64,000 bases of DNA, taken from positions 2,432,290-2,496,289 of the forward strand of contig NZ_KZ614144.1 in NCBI RefSeq assembly GCF_002884445.1. Reading direction: 5' to 3'. Below the pieces are notes generated by a model, which saw only the letters and a list, made by a program, of their open reading frames with translations, had not been told where the DNA came from and did no database searches. Each line of letters starts with the position of its first letter. Position 1 is the stretch's first letter. Below, piece after piece: positions 26,621-36,463 of this stretch. Both the position numbers and the translations under genes were made by a program. This DNA comes from Paenibacillus castaneae (lineage in GTDB: Bacteria; Bacillota; Bacilli; Paenibacillales; Paenibacillaceae).

Positions 26621-27814
26621 ATGAGCGTACAAGGATCTCAGTGGTTAAAAGGAATGGTTACTGTTCATATACGCGGAGGACAACCAGAGCAGCTGGTTAA
26701 TCGTGCGCTTGCTGGAGGGCTGCAGCTGTCGTCCATTCGTTGGACAAGCGGGGGCTTGTTGGAATTTGAGCTGTCTGTAAGCGACTTTTTCCGGCTTCGC
26801 ACGTATTTAAAAGAGACAGGCTGCCGTGTTCATGTGACCAAACGAAAAGGTTTTCCGTTCTGGCTCGTAAAGGCAGAGCGGAGAAAGCTGTTTACAGGTG
26901 GAATTATTTTGTTCTTTGCTCTTATTTTTATGCTGTCCTCATTAGTTTGGAGCGTTGAGGTCCAAGGCAATGTGAAGCTGACCGAGGATCAAATACGTCT
27001 TGCGGCGAAAGAGGAAGGGCTCTATCCAATGCAATGGTCTTTCCGGCTTACGGATGCTGATGTTCTGTCGAAGCAGCTTGTAAGAAAGCTTCCTGGCTCA
27101 GCATGGATCGGAGTTGAGAAGAAGGGAACGAAGGTCATAATCCAAGTGGTAGAATCGACGGTTCCTGATCAAGCCTCTCTGCAAAATCCCCGTCATTTGG
27201 TGTCGACGAGCGATGCGGTTGTTACTGAAATCATTGCTGAGGCCGGCCGGCCAGTTGTGAAAAAAAATACAAAGGTCAAGAAGGGCCAGACGTTGATTTC
27301 AGGTACGATTGGCGGGGAGGAATACTCACGCACGATAGTAGCAAAAGGAACAGTAAGAGGCCTCGTATGGTATGAATTCGAGATCGCTTCTCCAATGTCG
27401 CAGCAAATTAAAGTATATACGGGCGAGAAAAAAACAAAATGGTTCATGGTTGTAGGCTCTAGGGCGCTGCAAGTAAGCGGATATGGAGACAACCCGTACA
27501 GCAATTCGGAATCGATCCGTCATGAAGAGAAGGCAGCTTGGCGGAATTGGTCGCTCCCGATCGGTCGAATGAAAGAAACGATTATGGAAACTCGTATGGA
27601 AGAACGGACGCTGACGGAGGATGAGGCTAAGAGTGTCGGGATTCTGCAGGCAAAAGCCAACGTATTATTGAAAGCTGGCACCGATGCAGTCATCCGGGAT
27701 GAAATTGTTTTGCATGAAAAGGCGGACAATGGTAAAGTTTATATGAAAGTTCTTTTTGAAGTCGAGCAATCTATCGTTAAGGAAATGCCATTAGTCCAGA
27801 TGCAAGGAGATTGA
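26621..27814 (+). CDS. yqfD: sporulation protein YqfD
   Basis: YqfD (397 aa) is a membrane protein needed for efficient sporulation; its molecular role is unknown. It has a single transmembrane helix at about residues 92-110 (flanked by KAERRKLFTGG), with an N-terminal domain starting GSQWLKGMVTVHIRGGQPEQ and a large extracytoplasmic C-terminal part (GSAWIGVEKKGTKVIIQVVE). GGAGGGG lies upstream of ATG 26621. It is 54 bases after yqfC and three bases before phoH. Confidence 0.94.
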   Translation: MSVQGSQWLKGMVTVHIRGGQPEQLVNRALAGGLQLSSIRWTSGGLLEFELSVSDFFRLRTYLKETGCRVHVTKRKGFPFWLVKAERRKLFTGGIILFFALIFMLSSLVWSVEVQGNVKLTEDQIRLAAKEEGLYPMQWSFRLTDADVLSKQLVRKLPGSAWIGVEKKGTKVIIQVVESTVPDQASLQNPRHLVSTSDAVVTEIIAEAGRPVVKKNTKVKKGQTLISGTIGGEEYSRTIVAKGTVRGLVWYEFEIASPMSQQIKVYTGEKKTKWFMVVGSRALQVSGYGDNPYSNSESIRHEEKAAWRNWSLPIGRMKETIMETRMEERTLTEDEAKSVGILQAKANVLLKAGTDAVIRDEIVLHEKADNGKVYMKVLFEVEQSIVKEMPLVQMQGD

Positions 27815-27817
27815 GGA

Positions 27818-28792
27818 TTGTTGCAAATTGAGACGAAAGTAGTCAAAATACCACTAGGTAACGCTGCAGAAGGATTAGCTGTATTCGGTCCACAGGACAA
27901 CTATTTGCGTCTTGTACAAGAGCAAATTGAAGGATCAGTAACGTCAAGGGAAGCTGAAATTGTTATTTCTGGTCCCGTTGCGGAGACAGAATCACTAGAA
28001 CAACTTTATAATGTGCTTTTGCAGCTCGTTCGCGGGGGCTATACGCCGTCCGAGAGAGATGTAGCCTATGCGCTTGATTTGGCGCGAAACATGCAGGCAG
28101 AAGAGCTGCTAGACTTATTTAAGAAAGAGATTACAACAACCTTTAGAGGAAAGCCCATCCGTGTGAAGACGATCGGGCAGCGCCATTACGTAAAGACCAT
28201 CCGAAAACGCGATATTGTTTTTGGGATAGGTCCTGCAGGAACAGGAAAAACCTATTTAGCCGTTGTATTAGCTGTCGCTGCATTGAAAGAAGGCAAGGTT
28301 AAGCGCATTGTGTTGACAAGGCCGGCAGTCGAAGCGGGAGAAAACCTTGGATTTCTGCCGGGCGATTTACAGGAGAAGGTGGATCCCTATCTCCGTCCCT
28401 TGTACGATGCTCTGCATGATGTGCTGGGTCCCGATCAAACGGTGAAAGCTTTAGAGCGCGGAATGATTGAAATTGCACCGCTTGCTTATATGCGCGGGCG
28501 TACGCTTGATGATGCTTTTATTATTTTGGATGAAGCGCAAAATACGACACCTGAGCAAATGAAAATGTTTTTGACTCGTCTTGGCTTCGGCTCGAAGATG
28601 GTTATTACTGGGGACGTTACCCAAATAGATTTGCCTCGCGGGAAAAACTCTGGCCTAATCGAAGCGCAGCGCATTTTGAAGGATATTGAGGAAATTGGCA
28701 TTATCCTTTTCTCTGAGCAGGACGTTGTGCGTCATTCACTTGTTCAAAAGATTATCGTTGCCTATAACTGGGATGCTGAAAACAAAGCCTAG
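27818..28792 (+). CDS. phoH: PhoH family ATPase
   Basis: PhoH (324 aa) is a cytosolic P-loop ATPase, thought to act on RNA together with YbeY. Walker A is GIGPAGTGKTYLAV (about residues 136-149), and Walker B is AFIILDEAQNTTPEQMKMFL. An N-terminal KH-like region precedes it. The start is TTG at 27818, eight bases after AAGGAG (27804-27809) and three bases after the yqfD stop. ybeY is two genes downstream, which supports the RNA-related role. Confidence 0.95.
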   Translation: MLQIETKVVKIPLGNAAEGLAVFGPQDNYLRLVQEQIEGSVTSREAEIVISGPVAETESLEQLYNVLLQLVRGGYTPSERDVAYALDLARNMQAEELLDLFKKEITTTFRGKPIRVKTIGQRHYVKTIRKRDIVFGIGPAGTGKTYLAVVLAVAALKEGKVKRIVLTRPAVEAGENLGFLPGDLQEKVDPYLRPLYDALHDVLGPDQTVKALERGMIEIAPLAYMRGRTLDDAFIILDEAQNTTPEQMKMFLTRLGFGSKMVITGDVTQIDLPRGKNSGLIEAQRILKDIEEIGIILFSEQDVVRHSLVQKIIVAYNWDAENKA

Positions 28793-28809
28793 AGAGGAAT
28801 GTCCGCTGC

Positions 28810-31056
28810 ATGAACCAAAACCAGACCGGAAAAGAAGGGAACTTGCGACCGTCTAAGATAGCGAGTTGGAAGCAGAGTGCAGCCGTTCGCTGGGTGCTGA
28901 TGTTTATGTTTGTGTTGTTGTTCTATTTCAGCTTGGCTCCTCATCTCGTTCCAGAAACGTATAATATCCAGGAGGGCGCAGTAAGCGAGAAGGATATTAA
29001 AGCGCCCTTCCAAATAAAGGATGAGAAGTCGACTAGACAAGCGGAAGAGGATGCCGCTAATAAGATCGATGTTATATATTCCATTGTTCCACTCCGCAAT
29101 GAATCGCTTGTCGATCAAATATTAGTTCGAATTGAGCAGTTGAATTTAGATGATCAAGTGACCGTTCAAAATAAAATTGATATTTATCGAAATGAAATTC
29201 CAGGACGCTATTCGGATTACATAGACAACTTTGTCAAGATCAACAAAGGCAAAGGAACCTATAGTGATACGCTCCTGGATGAGATGGCAAGCATAGCGAA
29301 GGAACAGCAGTATACGATCCCAGAAGAAACTTTTTACAAAATGCCTAAATTATCATCTGAAGCAATAACCGAGATGCGAAGTGTAGCTAGGGATATTGTT
29401 CGTAAGCTAAGCGGAGAGCAGCTGCGTGAGGCTGAAACGGCAAGAACGCAGGTGGCAGAGCTTGTTAACGCAAGCACGCTGTCCAGTCGTACAAGCCGAG
29501 AAATTGTTCAAGAGCTGGCTAGATTCGCTATTATGCCTAATAAATTTATGGACAAAGCGGCTACCGATGAAGCAAAGGTATTGGCAAAACAAAATACGCC
29601 GCCTGTTGTTATAAAAGAAGGCGAGCTTATCGTCAAGCGCGGACAAATGATAACGCCTGATCTTTACAAACTGCTTGTTGACTCTTCGTTGCTGCATGAC
29701 AAGAAAAACTATTGGCCGCAGCTCGGCTTGCTATTTATGTCGATCATGTTTATTGTAGTCGTTTACGCTTATTTACATCAATCTGGCAGTATTAACGGCA
29801 TCAAGCCGAAATACAATAATGCTTCACTGCTCATGCTATGGCTTATTTTCCTAATTAATATTATTACGATGCAGATTATTACGTTGACGCAGACGGATAC
29901 GGCTCCTTATGCTGGTTATTTAGCGCCTGCCGCATTAGGGACGATGCTTATAACGCTTCTATTGGATATGCATTTGGCCATAATCAGTTCGATTTTATTC
30001 GCGATTATGGGCAGTGTTATATTAAACACCGGACAGCATCAAATTTTTGATTTTCAATACGGCTTCGTAATTATTGTTGTATCTTTTGCGGCCATTTTCT
30101 CGATTCATCGGGCAAGTCAAAGGTCAACGATATTGAAGGCTGGCATTATGGTCAGCTTGTTCGGCACCCTATCGGTTATTACTATCCTGCTTCTATCCGA
30201 GCAGCTTGAGCGCATCCCTTTTATTTATGCGGTTGTATTCGCATTCGCAAGCGGCTTGGTTACTGCAGTGCTCGTTATTGGCTTAATGCCGTTTTTTGAA
30301 ATCACATTTGGTATTTTGTCGGCGCTTAAGCTTGTAGAGCTTTCCAACCCCAATCACCCGCTGCTTCGAAAGCTGTTAACGGAAACGCCGGGCACCTACC
30401 ATCACAGCGTAATGGTTGGAAATTTGTCAGAGGCGGCCGCGGAAGCGATTGGTGCAGATGGCTTGTTATGCCGAGTAGGCTCTTTCTATCATGACATTGG
30501 CAAGACGAAGCGACCGAATTACTTTATCGAGAATCAGTCGAATATCGAGAACCCGCATGATACAATTGATCCCAAGCTTAGTAAGTCGATTATTGTGGCA
30601 CATGCAAGAGATGGTGTGGACATGCTCAAAGGTCATAATATTCCGAAGCCAATCCGTGATATTGCCGAACAGCATCATGGAACGACCTCGCTGAAGTTTT
30701 TCTATTACAAAGCAGTCAAACAAGCAGAAGAGCAAGGAATCAAGCCGGAATTTACCGAGGATGATTTCCGATATCCTGGTCCGAAAGCGCAATCGAAGGA
30801 AGCGGCTGTCGTCGGAATTTCCGATTGTGTGGAAGCGGCTGTTCGCAGCTTACACAATCCTACAGTTGAACAGGTTGAAGCGATGATCCACAAAATCATT
30901 AAGAGCAGACTTGATGACAACCAATTCAATGAATGTGATTTGACACTGAAGGAATTGGACAAAATTGCGCAATCGCTCAAGGAAAGCGTAATCGGTATAT
31001 TCCATTCGCGGATTGAATACCCGGATGATGTAAAAACAAAGGAGCGTTTAGCATGA
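28810..31056 (+). CDS. pgpH: c-di-AMP phosphodiesterase PgpH, 7TM-HD family
   Basis: A 748-residue membrane protein with the 7TM-HD architecture. One N-terminal transmembrane helix (about residues 27-45) is followed by an extracellular domain of roughly 250 residues, seven transmembrane helices (about 300-500) and a cytosolic HD domain. The HD domain carries YHHSVMVGNLSEAA and SFYHDIGKTKRP (HD at about residues 560-561). PgpH degrades cyclic di-AMP, the second messenger for potassium and osmotic control. It overlaps ybeY by four bases (ATGA). Confidence 0.95.
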   Translation: MNQNQTGKEGNLRPSKIASWKQSAAVRWVLMFMFVLLFYFSLAPHLVPETYNIQEGAVSEKDIKAPFQIKDEKSTRQAEEDAANKIDVIYSIVPLRNESLVDQILVRIEQLNLDDQVTVQNKIDIYRNEIPGRYSDYIDNFVKINKGKGTYSDTLLDEMASIAKEQQYTIPEETFYKMPKLSSEAITEMRSVARDIVRKLSGEQLREAETARTQVAELVNASTLSSRTSREIVQELARFAIMPNKFMDKAATDEAKVLAKQNTPPVVIKEGELIVKRGQMITPDLYKLLVDSSLLHDKKNYWPQLGLLFMSIMFIVVVYAYLHQSGSINGIKPKYNNASLLMLWLIFLINIITMQIITLTQTDTAPYAGYLAPAALGTMLITLLLDMHLAIISSILFAIMGSVILNTGQHQIFDFQYGFVIIVVSFAAIFSIHRASQRSTILKAGIMVSLFGTLSVITILLLSEQLERIPFIYAVVFAFASGLVTAVLVIGLMPFFEITFGILSALKLVELSNPNHPLLRKLLTETPGTYHHSVMVGNLSEAAAEAIGADGLLCRVGSFYHDIGKTKRPNYFIENQSNIENPHDTIDPKLSKSIIVAHARDGVDMLKGHNIPKPIRDIAEQHHGTTSLKFFYYKAVKQAEEQGIKPEFTEDDFRYPGPKAQSKEAAVVGISDCVEAAVRSLHNPTVEQVEAMIHKIIKSRLDDNQFNECDLTLKELDKIAQSLKESVIGIFHSRIEYPDDVKTKERLA

Positions 31057-31550
31057 GCTTGCGATTGGATTGGAATAATGAACAAGAGATACTTGATATT
31101 CCTGATGCTTGGATAACGAAGCTAGAACAGCTGCTTCAACTAGCAGCGCAGGCTGAAGGCATTTCAGAAGGTGAGGTATCACTCACATTTACAGACGATA
31201 AAGAAATTCATCAGTTGAATTTAGAGTACCGCGGCATTGACCGTCCGACTGATGTGCTTTCTTTCGCCATGCAGGAAGATGGAACAGAGGAGCTGGACAT
31301 CATCTTTGAGGTTGAGAGCGAGGATGAGGCAGACCCAATCTCCGGTATGCTTGGCGATATTATCATTTCGGTTGAAACGGCGGAAGCCCAAAGCAAAGAA
31401 TACGGACATTCATTGGAGCGGGAGATCGGCTTCCTATTTGTTCATGGTTTTCTGCATTTAATGGGTTATGATCATGAGGAGGACGCTGCTGAAGCAGAAA
31501 TGACTGCCAAGCAGGAAGCGATTCTGCAGCAGGCTGGCTTAACTCGCTAA
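31053..31550 (+). CDS. ybeY: endoribonuclease YbeY
   Basis: YbeY (165 aa) is a zinc metalloribonuclease for 16S rRNA 3'-end maturation and ribosome quality control. The metal-binding motif HGFLHLMGYDH (His131, His135, His141) and RGIDRPTDVLSFAM are diagnostic. Translation is coupled to pgpH through a 4-base overlap and to dgkA through a 1-base overlap. Confidence 0.96.
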   Translation: MSLRLDWNNEQEILDIPDAWITKLEQLLQLAAQAEGISEGEVSLTFTDDKEIHQLNLEYRGIDRPTDVLSFAMQEDGTEELDIIFEVESEDEADPISGMLGDIIISVETAEAQSKEYGHSLEREIGFLFVHGFLHLMGYDHEEDAAEAEMTAKQEAILQQAGLTR

Positions 31551-31909
31551 TGAACCATTTTTTTCGCAGCTTTGGTTTTGCGTTGTCTGGAATCGTATTT
31601 GCCCTTCGAACTCAAAGCCATATGCGCTTTCACATGTTCGCAGCAATTACTGCTTGTGTCTTAGGGTTTACTGTTTCACTTAAGCCATTGGAGTGGTCAA
31701 TTATTCTTCTGGCTATCGCGGTTGTCATAAGCGCAGAAATGATTAATACTGCCGTTGAGCAGGCTGTTAATTTAGCTAGTCCGGAGTTTCATCCCATAGC
31801 CAAAATAGCGAAGGATGTAGCGGCAGGAGCGGTATTAATTGCGGCTGCGGTCTCTGCTATTATAGGACTATTGATAATCGGACCGCCGCTTTGGCGATTG
31901 TTTTTATAA
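31550..31909 (+). CDS. dgkA: diacylglycerol/undecaprenol kinase family protein
   Basis: A 119-residue membrane protein with three transmembrane helices. The DgkA-family active-site motif AEMINTAVEQAVNLASPEFH is visible. In Gram-positives the enzyme phosphorylates mainly undecaprenol, recycling the lipid carrier for cell-wall synthesis. The start overlaps the ybeY stop (TAATG). It lies between ybeY and cdd as in Bacillus. Confidence 0.95.
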   Translation: MNHFFRSFGFALSGIVFALRTQSHMRFHMFAAITACVLGFTVSLKPLEWSIILLAIAVVISAEMINTAVEQAVNLASPEFHPIAKIAKDVAAGAVLIAAAVSAIIGLLIIGPPLWRLFL

Positions 31910-31946
31910 TTTAAATTTGTTTAACTTAAAAACGGAGGAATTGAAT

Positions 31947-32381
31947 ATGAAATATGAAGGTTTATCGGAAGAATACACCAAGTTGATGCACCATGCGAAA
32001 GAAGCGATGACCAGAGCATATGTACCATATTCAAATTTTCAAGTAGGTGCTGCCTTGCTTGACAACGATGGACATGTCCATTTCGGCTGCAATGTGGAGA
32101 ACGCTGCTTATGGACCTACGAATTGCGCAGAGCGCACGGCATTGTTTCGGGCTGTAGCGGATGGCAAGAAGGCAGGACAGTTTCAAGCAATAGCGGTTAT
32201 CGGTGATACCGAAGGACCAATCTCTCCTTGCGGCGTCTGCCGTCAAGTGTTAGTAGAATTATGTGCTCCGGATATGCCTGTTATTATGGGTAATTTACAC
32301 GGTCAATGGTCGATATCGACCGTATCGGACATATTGCCGGGAGCCTTTACGCCGGCATCATTAGATAATAGGGAGCGTTAA
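31947..32381 (+). CDS. cdd: cytidine deaminase
   Basis: A 144-residue tetrameric-type cytidine deaminase that salvages cytidine and deoxycytidine to the uracil nucleosides. Zinc ligands Cys60, Cys95 and Cys98 and catalytic Glu62 lie in [13 protein letters not shown] and [13 protein letters not shown] 31947 has CGGAGG eight bases upstream; an upstream in-frame TTG (31917) has none. era follows nine bases after the stop. Confidence 0.96.
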   Translation: MKYEGLSEEYTKLMHHAKEAMTRAYVPYSNFQVGAALLDNDGHVHFGCNVENAAYGPTNCAERTALFRAVADGKKAGQFQAIAVIGDTEGPISPCGVCRQVLVELCAPDMPVIMGNLHGQWSISTVSDILPGAFTPASLDNRER

Positions 32382-32389
32382 ATAATTAT

Positions 32390-33313
32390 ATGAGTCGTAC
32401 AACAACAACTGAGCGTGACAGCAAAAAATTCCGTTCCGGTTTTGTAGCTATTATTGGCAGACCGAATGTGGGCAAATCAACTCTTATGAACCATTTGATT
32501 GGTCAGAAGATTGCCATTATGTCTGATAAGCCGCAAACAACACGAAACAAAATTCATGGTGTATATACGACGGATGAACTGCAAATTGTTTTTCTTGATA
32601 CACCTGGAATTCATAAGCCGCAATCGAAGCTTGGCAATTATATGATGCAAACTGCCGAAAGCGCTCTAAGAGAGGTTGAAGCAGCCTTGTTTCTAATTGA
32701 TGCCTCTGAGGGACTTGGCGGAGGTGACCGTTTTATCATCGAGCAGCTCAAAAAAGTCAAAACGCCTGTATTCCTCGTCATGAACAAAATTGACAAGGTA
32801 GAACCCGAACAGCTGCTTCCAATGATTACGCAATATAATGAGCTTCATGAATTTGCAGAAATCATCCCTATCTCGGCACTTAAAGGAAATAATGTCGAGA
32901 CGTTGATGGAACAATTGTCGCGCTATTTGCCTGAAGGACCTCAATATTATCCTGCTGATCAGATTACAGATCACCCTGAACAATTTGTATGCTCGGAGCT
33001 CATCCGCGAGAAGATATTGCATATGACCCGTGAGGAAATTCCTCATTCTATTGCGGTAACTATTGAGGATATGCGCGTGAAGGAAAACGGAGTTGTGTAC
33101 ATTGGCGCTGTTATTTTTGTAGAGCGTGATTCCCAGAAAGGTATCATAATCGGGAAAAAGGGCGATATGCTTAAGGAAGTCGGCAAGCAGGCTCGCAAAG
33201 ATATCGAAGCGTTGCTTGGCTCGCGAATTTTTCTGGAGCTGTGGGTGAAGGTTAAGAAGGATTGGCGCAATCAAGAGAGAGTGTTGAAGGATCTCGGCTA
33301 TAGACATGATTAA
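32390..33313 (+). CDS. era: GTPase Era
   Basis: Era (307 aa) is a GTPase that assists 30S assembly by binding the 3' end of 16S rRNA. G1 is GRPNVGKST (residues 23-31), G3 is DTPGIHKP, G4 is NKID and the KH domain contains [24 protein letters not shown] sequence ([15 protein letters not shown]). The N-terminus has about 15 extra polar residues. The ribosome site (GGGAG) is modest. It follows cdd and precedes yqzL and recO. Confidence 0.97.
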   Translation: MSRTTTTERDSKKFRSGFVAIIGRPNVGKSTLMNHLIGQKIAIMSDKPQTTRNKIHGVYTTDELQIVFLDTPGIHKPQSKLGNYMMQTAESALREVEAALFLIDASEGLGGGDRFIIEQLKKVKTPVFLVMNKIDKVEPEQLLPMITQYNELHEFAEIIPISALKGNNVETLMEQLSRYLPEGPQYYPADQITDHPEQFVCSELIREKILHMTREEIPHSIAVTIEDMRVKENGVVYIGAVIFVERDSQKGIIIGKKGDMLKEVGKQARKDIEALLGSRIFLELWVKVKKDWRNQERVLKDLGYRHD

Positions 33314-33412
33314 GCAAAAATAACGATATTTGTTAAGGATAGCTTGGCCCCGTTTATCGCATCCTATTAGTGTCTTGAGCAGCATTTCAGGGAGCGAAAG
33401 GGATGGATACGA

Positions 33413-33574
33413 ATGCGAGATTTTTCGTGGAAGTATTTTACGTTGACCGGGGATGTCGAATCCTTCATGCTTTACAAGGAAATGAAACAGCTTGGAGCGG
33501 AAGGACGCACTGATACGATTGATAGTGTCAATGAGGAGTTTGCAACGCTGGAGTTAGATGGAACGTCCAGCTAG
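33413..33574 (+). CDS. small YqzL-like protein
   Basis: A 53-residue protein beginning MRDFSWKYFTLTGDVESFML. This closely follows the YqzL family pattern (DFxWKxFxxTGxVxxYLLYKE). Its position between era and recO is the same as in Bacillus subtilis. The start is ATG 33413, with only a weak ribosome site (AAGGGATG). Function is unknown. Confidence 0.82.
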   Translation: MRDFSWKYFTLTGDVESFMLYKEMKQLGAEGRTDTIDSVNEEFATLELDGTSS

Positions 33575-33624
33575 CTTATCGAATCAGCTGGAAAAGGTCT
33601 AATAACAGAATAGTCGTTTTGTGC

Positions 33625-33671
33625 AAACGGATGCTGCACCGCCATGGGACGGTGTGCTCCGTTTCTGCTTT
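33625..33671 (+). other. hairpin between yqzL and recO
   Basis: AAACGGA (33625-33631) pairs with TCCGTTT (33658-33664). An inner CACCG/CGGTG helix (33637-33641 with 33650-33654) encloses an 8-nt loop. The 3' side continues CTGCTTTTA, so it could be a leaky terminator just 18 bases before the recO ribosome region. Confidence 0.5.
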
Positions 33672-33688
33672 TAGGGGAGAGTTATTTT

Positions 33689-34432
33689 ATGCTGTATCGT
33701 GTCGAGGGCATTGTTATTCGAAGCATGGATTACGGAGAAGGCAATAAAATTGTTACACTGCTTACAAAGACGAATGGCAAAGCTGGTGTATTAATCCGTG
33801 GCGCTAAGAAAATAAAAAGCAAGCATTCATCTCTTGCACAGCCATTTACATACGGGGAGTTCGTCTATTTTCGCAGCAGCGGACTCGGTACACTTAACTC
33901 TGGTGAGATTATTGAATCTCACCATATTTTGCGTGAGCAGCTTGATTTGGCAGCATATGCTTCCTATGCGGTCGAATTAACGGATCGCAGTTTGCAGGAT
34001 GATGAAGCAACCAGCTTTCATTTCGAGCAGCTTAAAGCTTGTTTAGGCGCGTTGAAAGAAGGGAAAGATCCTCAAATTGTGATTCATTTGTATGAAATGA
34101 GAATTTTGGATTTATCAGGTTATGCGCCTGAGCTGGACGAGTGCGTGAGCTGCGGCAATCGAGTTGGCCCTTTCAGCCTATCCGCGCACTCAGGCGGCAT
34201 TCTATGCTCTAGATGCTTAGGAAAGGATCCAGGAGCCATTCCGCTTGGTGAAGGAGCTTACAAGCTGCTTAATATTTTTCGCAGAACGGATATGAGAAGA
34301 TTAGGCTCCATACAAGTGAAACCGGAAACAAAGCTGGAGCTTAAGCTTTGCATGCGGAGACTTATGGATACTCATCTGGGCTTACAGCTCAAATCTCGCC
34401 ATTTTCTGGATCAGCTTGATAAGCTTTTGTAA
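33689..34432 (+). CDS. recO: DNA repair protein RecO
   Basis: RecO (247 aa) loads RecA onto SSB-coated DNA together with RecR and RecF. It has the N-terminal OB fold (YRVEGIVIRSMDYGEGNKIV), a helical domain and a zinc site with Cys152, Cys155, Cys173 and Cys176 (CVSC and CSRC). ATG 33689 with GGGGAG upstream is preferred to an in-frame ATG at 33644. A terminator follows. Confidence 0.96.
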   Translation: MLYRVEGIVIRSMDYGEGNKIVTLLTKTNGKAGVLIRGAKKIKSKHSSLAQPFTYGEFVYFRSSGLGTLNSGEIIESHHILREQLDLAAYASYAVELTDRSLQDDEATSFHFEQLKACLGALKEGKDPQIVIHLYEMRILDLSGYAPELDECVSCGNRVGPFSLSAHSGGILCSRCLGKDPGAIPLGEGAYKLLNIFRRTDMRRLGSIQVKPETKLELKLCMRRLMDTHLGLQLKSRHFLDQLDKLL

Positions 34433-34446
34433 AAAATATTCAGCTT

Positions 34447-34469
34447 CTCCGCCTCTAGGCGGAGTTTTT
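34447..34469 (+). terminator. intrinsic terminator after recO
   Basis: CTCCGCC (34447-34453) pairs with GGCGGAG (34458-34464) around TCTA and is followed by TTTTT. Confidence 0.93.
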
Positions 34470-34560
34470 GTTCCTTCCATCGATGGATTTCATAGAACGA
34501 GCAGTTGCATTATGCTAAATGATGTTATAGAGAGTTAAGCTAATTGGAGGGATTCATCTT

Positions 34561-36102
34561 ATGTCTGCGCAGCAAAACAGACTGGGGTTCGTAGTAGCGG
34601 GCCTGTTGCTTGGCATTCTGGTCGCATCGATTGACAATACCATCGTATCAACTGCGATGGCGACAATCGTATCCGACCTTGGAGGATTGGACAAATATGT
34701 GTGGGTAACATCGGCATATCTGGTAACGGAAATGGCGGGCATGCCTATTTTTGGCAAGTTATCCGATATGTACGGTAGAAAACGTTTTTTTGTGCTCGGG
34801 ATATCATTATTTCTTCTCGGCTCTATTCTTTGCGGAACTGCTGAATCCATAACGCAGCTTACGATTTACCGTGCAATCCAAGGGATTGGCGGCGGCGCGA
34901 TGATGCCGATTGCTTTCGCTATTGTATTTGATATTTTCCCGGCAGAAAAGCGTGGTAAAATGGGCGGATTGTTCGGAGCCGTTTTTGGCACATCCAGCTT
35001 GTTTGGTCCGCTGGCAGGAGCTTACATTACAGAATATATAAATTGGCGCTGGATTTTTTATATCAATATTCCGTTTGGACTTGTAGCACTCGCCTTTATT
35101 ATTCTTTTCTATAAGGAATCGTTATCGCATGCCAAGCAGAAAATCGATTGGTGGGGTGCTACGACTCTTGTAGGCTCTATTGTCTGCCTCATGTTTGCAC
35201 TAGAGCTGGGCGGATCTGAATATGCATGGGATTCTACACAAATTATCGGTTTATTTGCCGGGTTTGCAGTTTTGCTTGCAGCTTTTCTATTCATAGAAAC
35301 GAAAGCTTCGGAGCCGATCATTTCCTTCAAAATGTTCAGCCAACGCTTATTTGCCTTCAGTACTGGAGCAGGCCTATTCTACGGGGCTGCTTTCATAACG
35401 GCGGCACTTTACATCCCGATGTTCGTTCAAGGTGTGTTCGGTGGTACGGCAGTGAATGCAGGCCTAACTCTTCTTCCGATGACGCTTGGGTCTGTTATTG
35501 CCGCACAATTAGGCGGGTTTCTCGCTAACAAGATGCCTTATCGTTATGTCATGACCATTTCAGCCATCATTTTCATTACCGGTATCGTTCTTTTATCTAC
35601 AATTACGCCGGACACAACTAGAACAATGCTTTCCTTCTACATGTTCCTGACAGGGTTTGGGATAGGGTTCTCCTTCTCGGTACTTGGGATGTCCTCTATT
35701 CATGGCTTTGATATGCGTCAGCGCGGCAGCGCAACATCAACGATGTCATTCGTGCGTTCCCTTGGCATGACAGTCGGAATCACGATATTCGGAATTATTC
35801 AACGCAATCATTTCGCAAGTGGAATGTCAGAGGCGTTCGCTGGTAGCGATGGCGGAGGCATGATGACGGATAATGCGCGCGAGCTTCTGTCTCCTGAGAA
35901 GCGTGCAGCCATTCCTCAAGCTGTGATGGATAAAATTGTGGCTGCTCTGTCTGAATCGGTTTCGATTACTTTTCTTTGGTCGATTGTGCCGGCAGGATTA
36001 GCTTTAGTTTGCGTCCTATTCATGGGCAACGCCGGTATGAAGGATCTTATTCAGAAGGAAAAAGGCAAGCAAACACCGTTAGAAGAAATTCGCGGTCACT
36101 AA
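34561..36102 (+). CDS. MFS transporter, DHA2 (14-TM) drug-efflux type
   Basis: A 513-residue polytopic protein with about 14 hydrophobic helices. Signature motifs are ASIDNTIVSTAMATIVSDLG in helix 1, the loop motif GKLSDMYGRKR, and RAIQGIGGGAMMPIAFAI. This is the EmrB/QacA-type proton-coupled multidrug exporter family; the substrate cannot be inferred. The ribosome site GGAGGG precedes ATG 34561. It interrupts the recO-glyQ synteny of Bacillus and stands as a single-gene unit after a terminator. Confidence 0.93.
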   Translation: MSAQQNRLGFVVAGLLLGILVASIDNTIVSTAMATIVSDLGGLDKYVWVTSAYLVTEMAGMPIFGKLSDMYGRKRFFVLGISLFLLGSILCGTAESITQLTIYRAIQGIGGGAMMPIAFAIVFDIFPAEKRGKMGGLFGAVFGTSSLFGPLAGAYITEYINWRWIFYINIPFGLVALAFIILFYKESLSHAKQKIDWWGATTLVGSIVCLMFALELGGSEYAWDSTQIIGLFAGFAVLLAAFLFIETKASEPIISFKMFSQRLFAFSTGAGLFYGAAFITAALYIPMFVQGVFGGTAVNAGLTLLPMTLGSVIAAQLGGFLANKMPYRYVMTISAIIFITGIVLLSTITPDTTRTMLSFYMFLTGFGIGFSFSVLGMSSIHGFDMRQRGSATSTMSFVRSLGMTVGITIFGIIQRNHFASGMSEAFAGSDGGGMMTDNARELLSPEKRAAIPQAVMDKIVAALSESVSITFLWSIVPAGLALVCVLFMGNAGMKDLIQKEKGKQTPLEEIRGH

Positions 36103-36138
36103 AGGATTGCTTCGATTGTCTGACCACTCTACACTTAG

Positions 36139-36167
36139 TTGACAATCTTCATAAAAAAGCATACAAT
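36139..36167 (+). promoter_or_regulatory. sigma-A promoter of the glyQS T-box operon
   Basis: TTGACA (36139-36144) and TACAAT (36162-36167) have the ideal 17-nt spacer. Transcription should start near 36174, just before the T-box leader. Confidence 0.88.
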
Positions 36168-36173
36168 GATTAA

Positions 36174-36400
36174 TCATGAATATTGGGCTATGATGGAGAA
36201 AGTAATCGTTTTACATCGACTGTATTAGCGAGCCGGGAATAGTGGGAGCCTGGACGGATGATAACGATGAAAGGGCACTCCGGAGTCGTATCGATCAAAG
36301 AGGGTTTGCTCGCAAGGAGTGAACCAAGTAGGGTGGAACCGCGGGATTAATAACTCTCGTCCCTACGTCTGGGAACAGGCGTAGAGACGAGAGTTTTTTG
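36174..36400 (+). ncRNA. T-box leader (glycyl), glyQS operon
   Basis: The conserved T-box sequence AGGGTGGAACCGCGGG lies at 36330-36345 and is followed by a terminator helix. The antiterminator bulge UGGA would pair with tRNA 3' UCCA, fitting the U discriminator of tRNA-Gly. Stem I occupies about 36225-36300. A GGC triplet at 36274-36276, in AAAGGGCACTCC, is my candidate specifier for glycine (inference). Uncharged tRNA-Gly is expected to stabilise antitermination and raise glyQ-glyS expression. Confidence 0.95.
36353..36399 (+). terminator. T-box terminator helix
   Basis: ACTCTCGTC pairs with GACGAGAGT, with inner CTACG/CGTAG and CTG/CAG helices, followed by a T-run. It is mutually exclusive with the antiterminator formed by the T-box sequence. 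Confidence 0.94.
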
Positions 36401-36463
36401 TGTGTCTGCGTCCTTGTTTACTGGATTTGCACATAAAACAGAGGAAGAAGGAGAGGGTCTGTT

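Noticed and set aside
32693..33385. 230-aa open frame antisense to era
   Set aside because: No ribosome site or recognisable domain; era is a certain gene on the other strand, and the composition is that of a codon-phase shadow.
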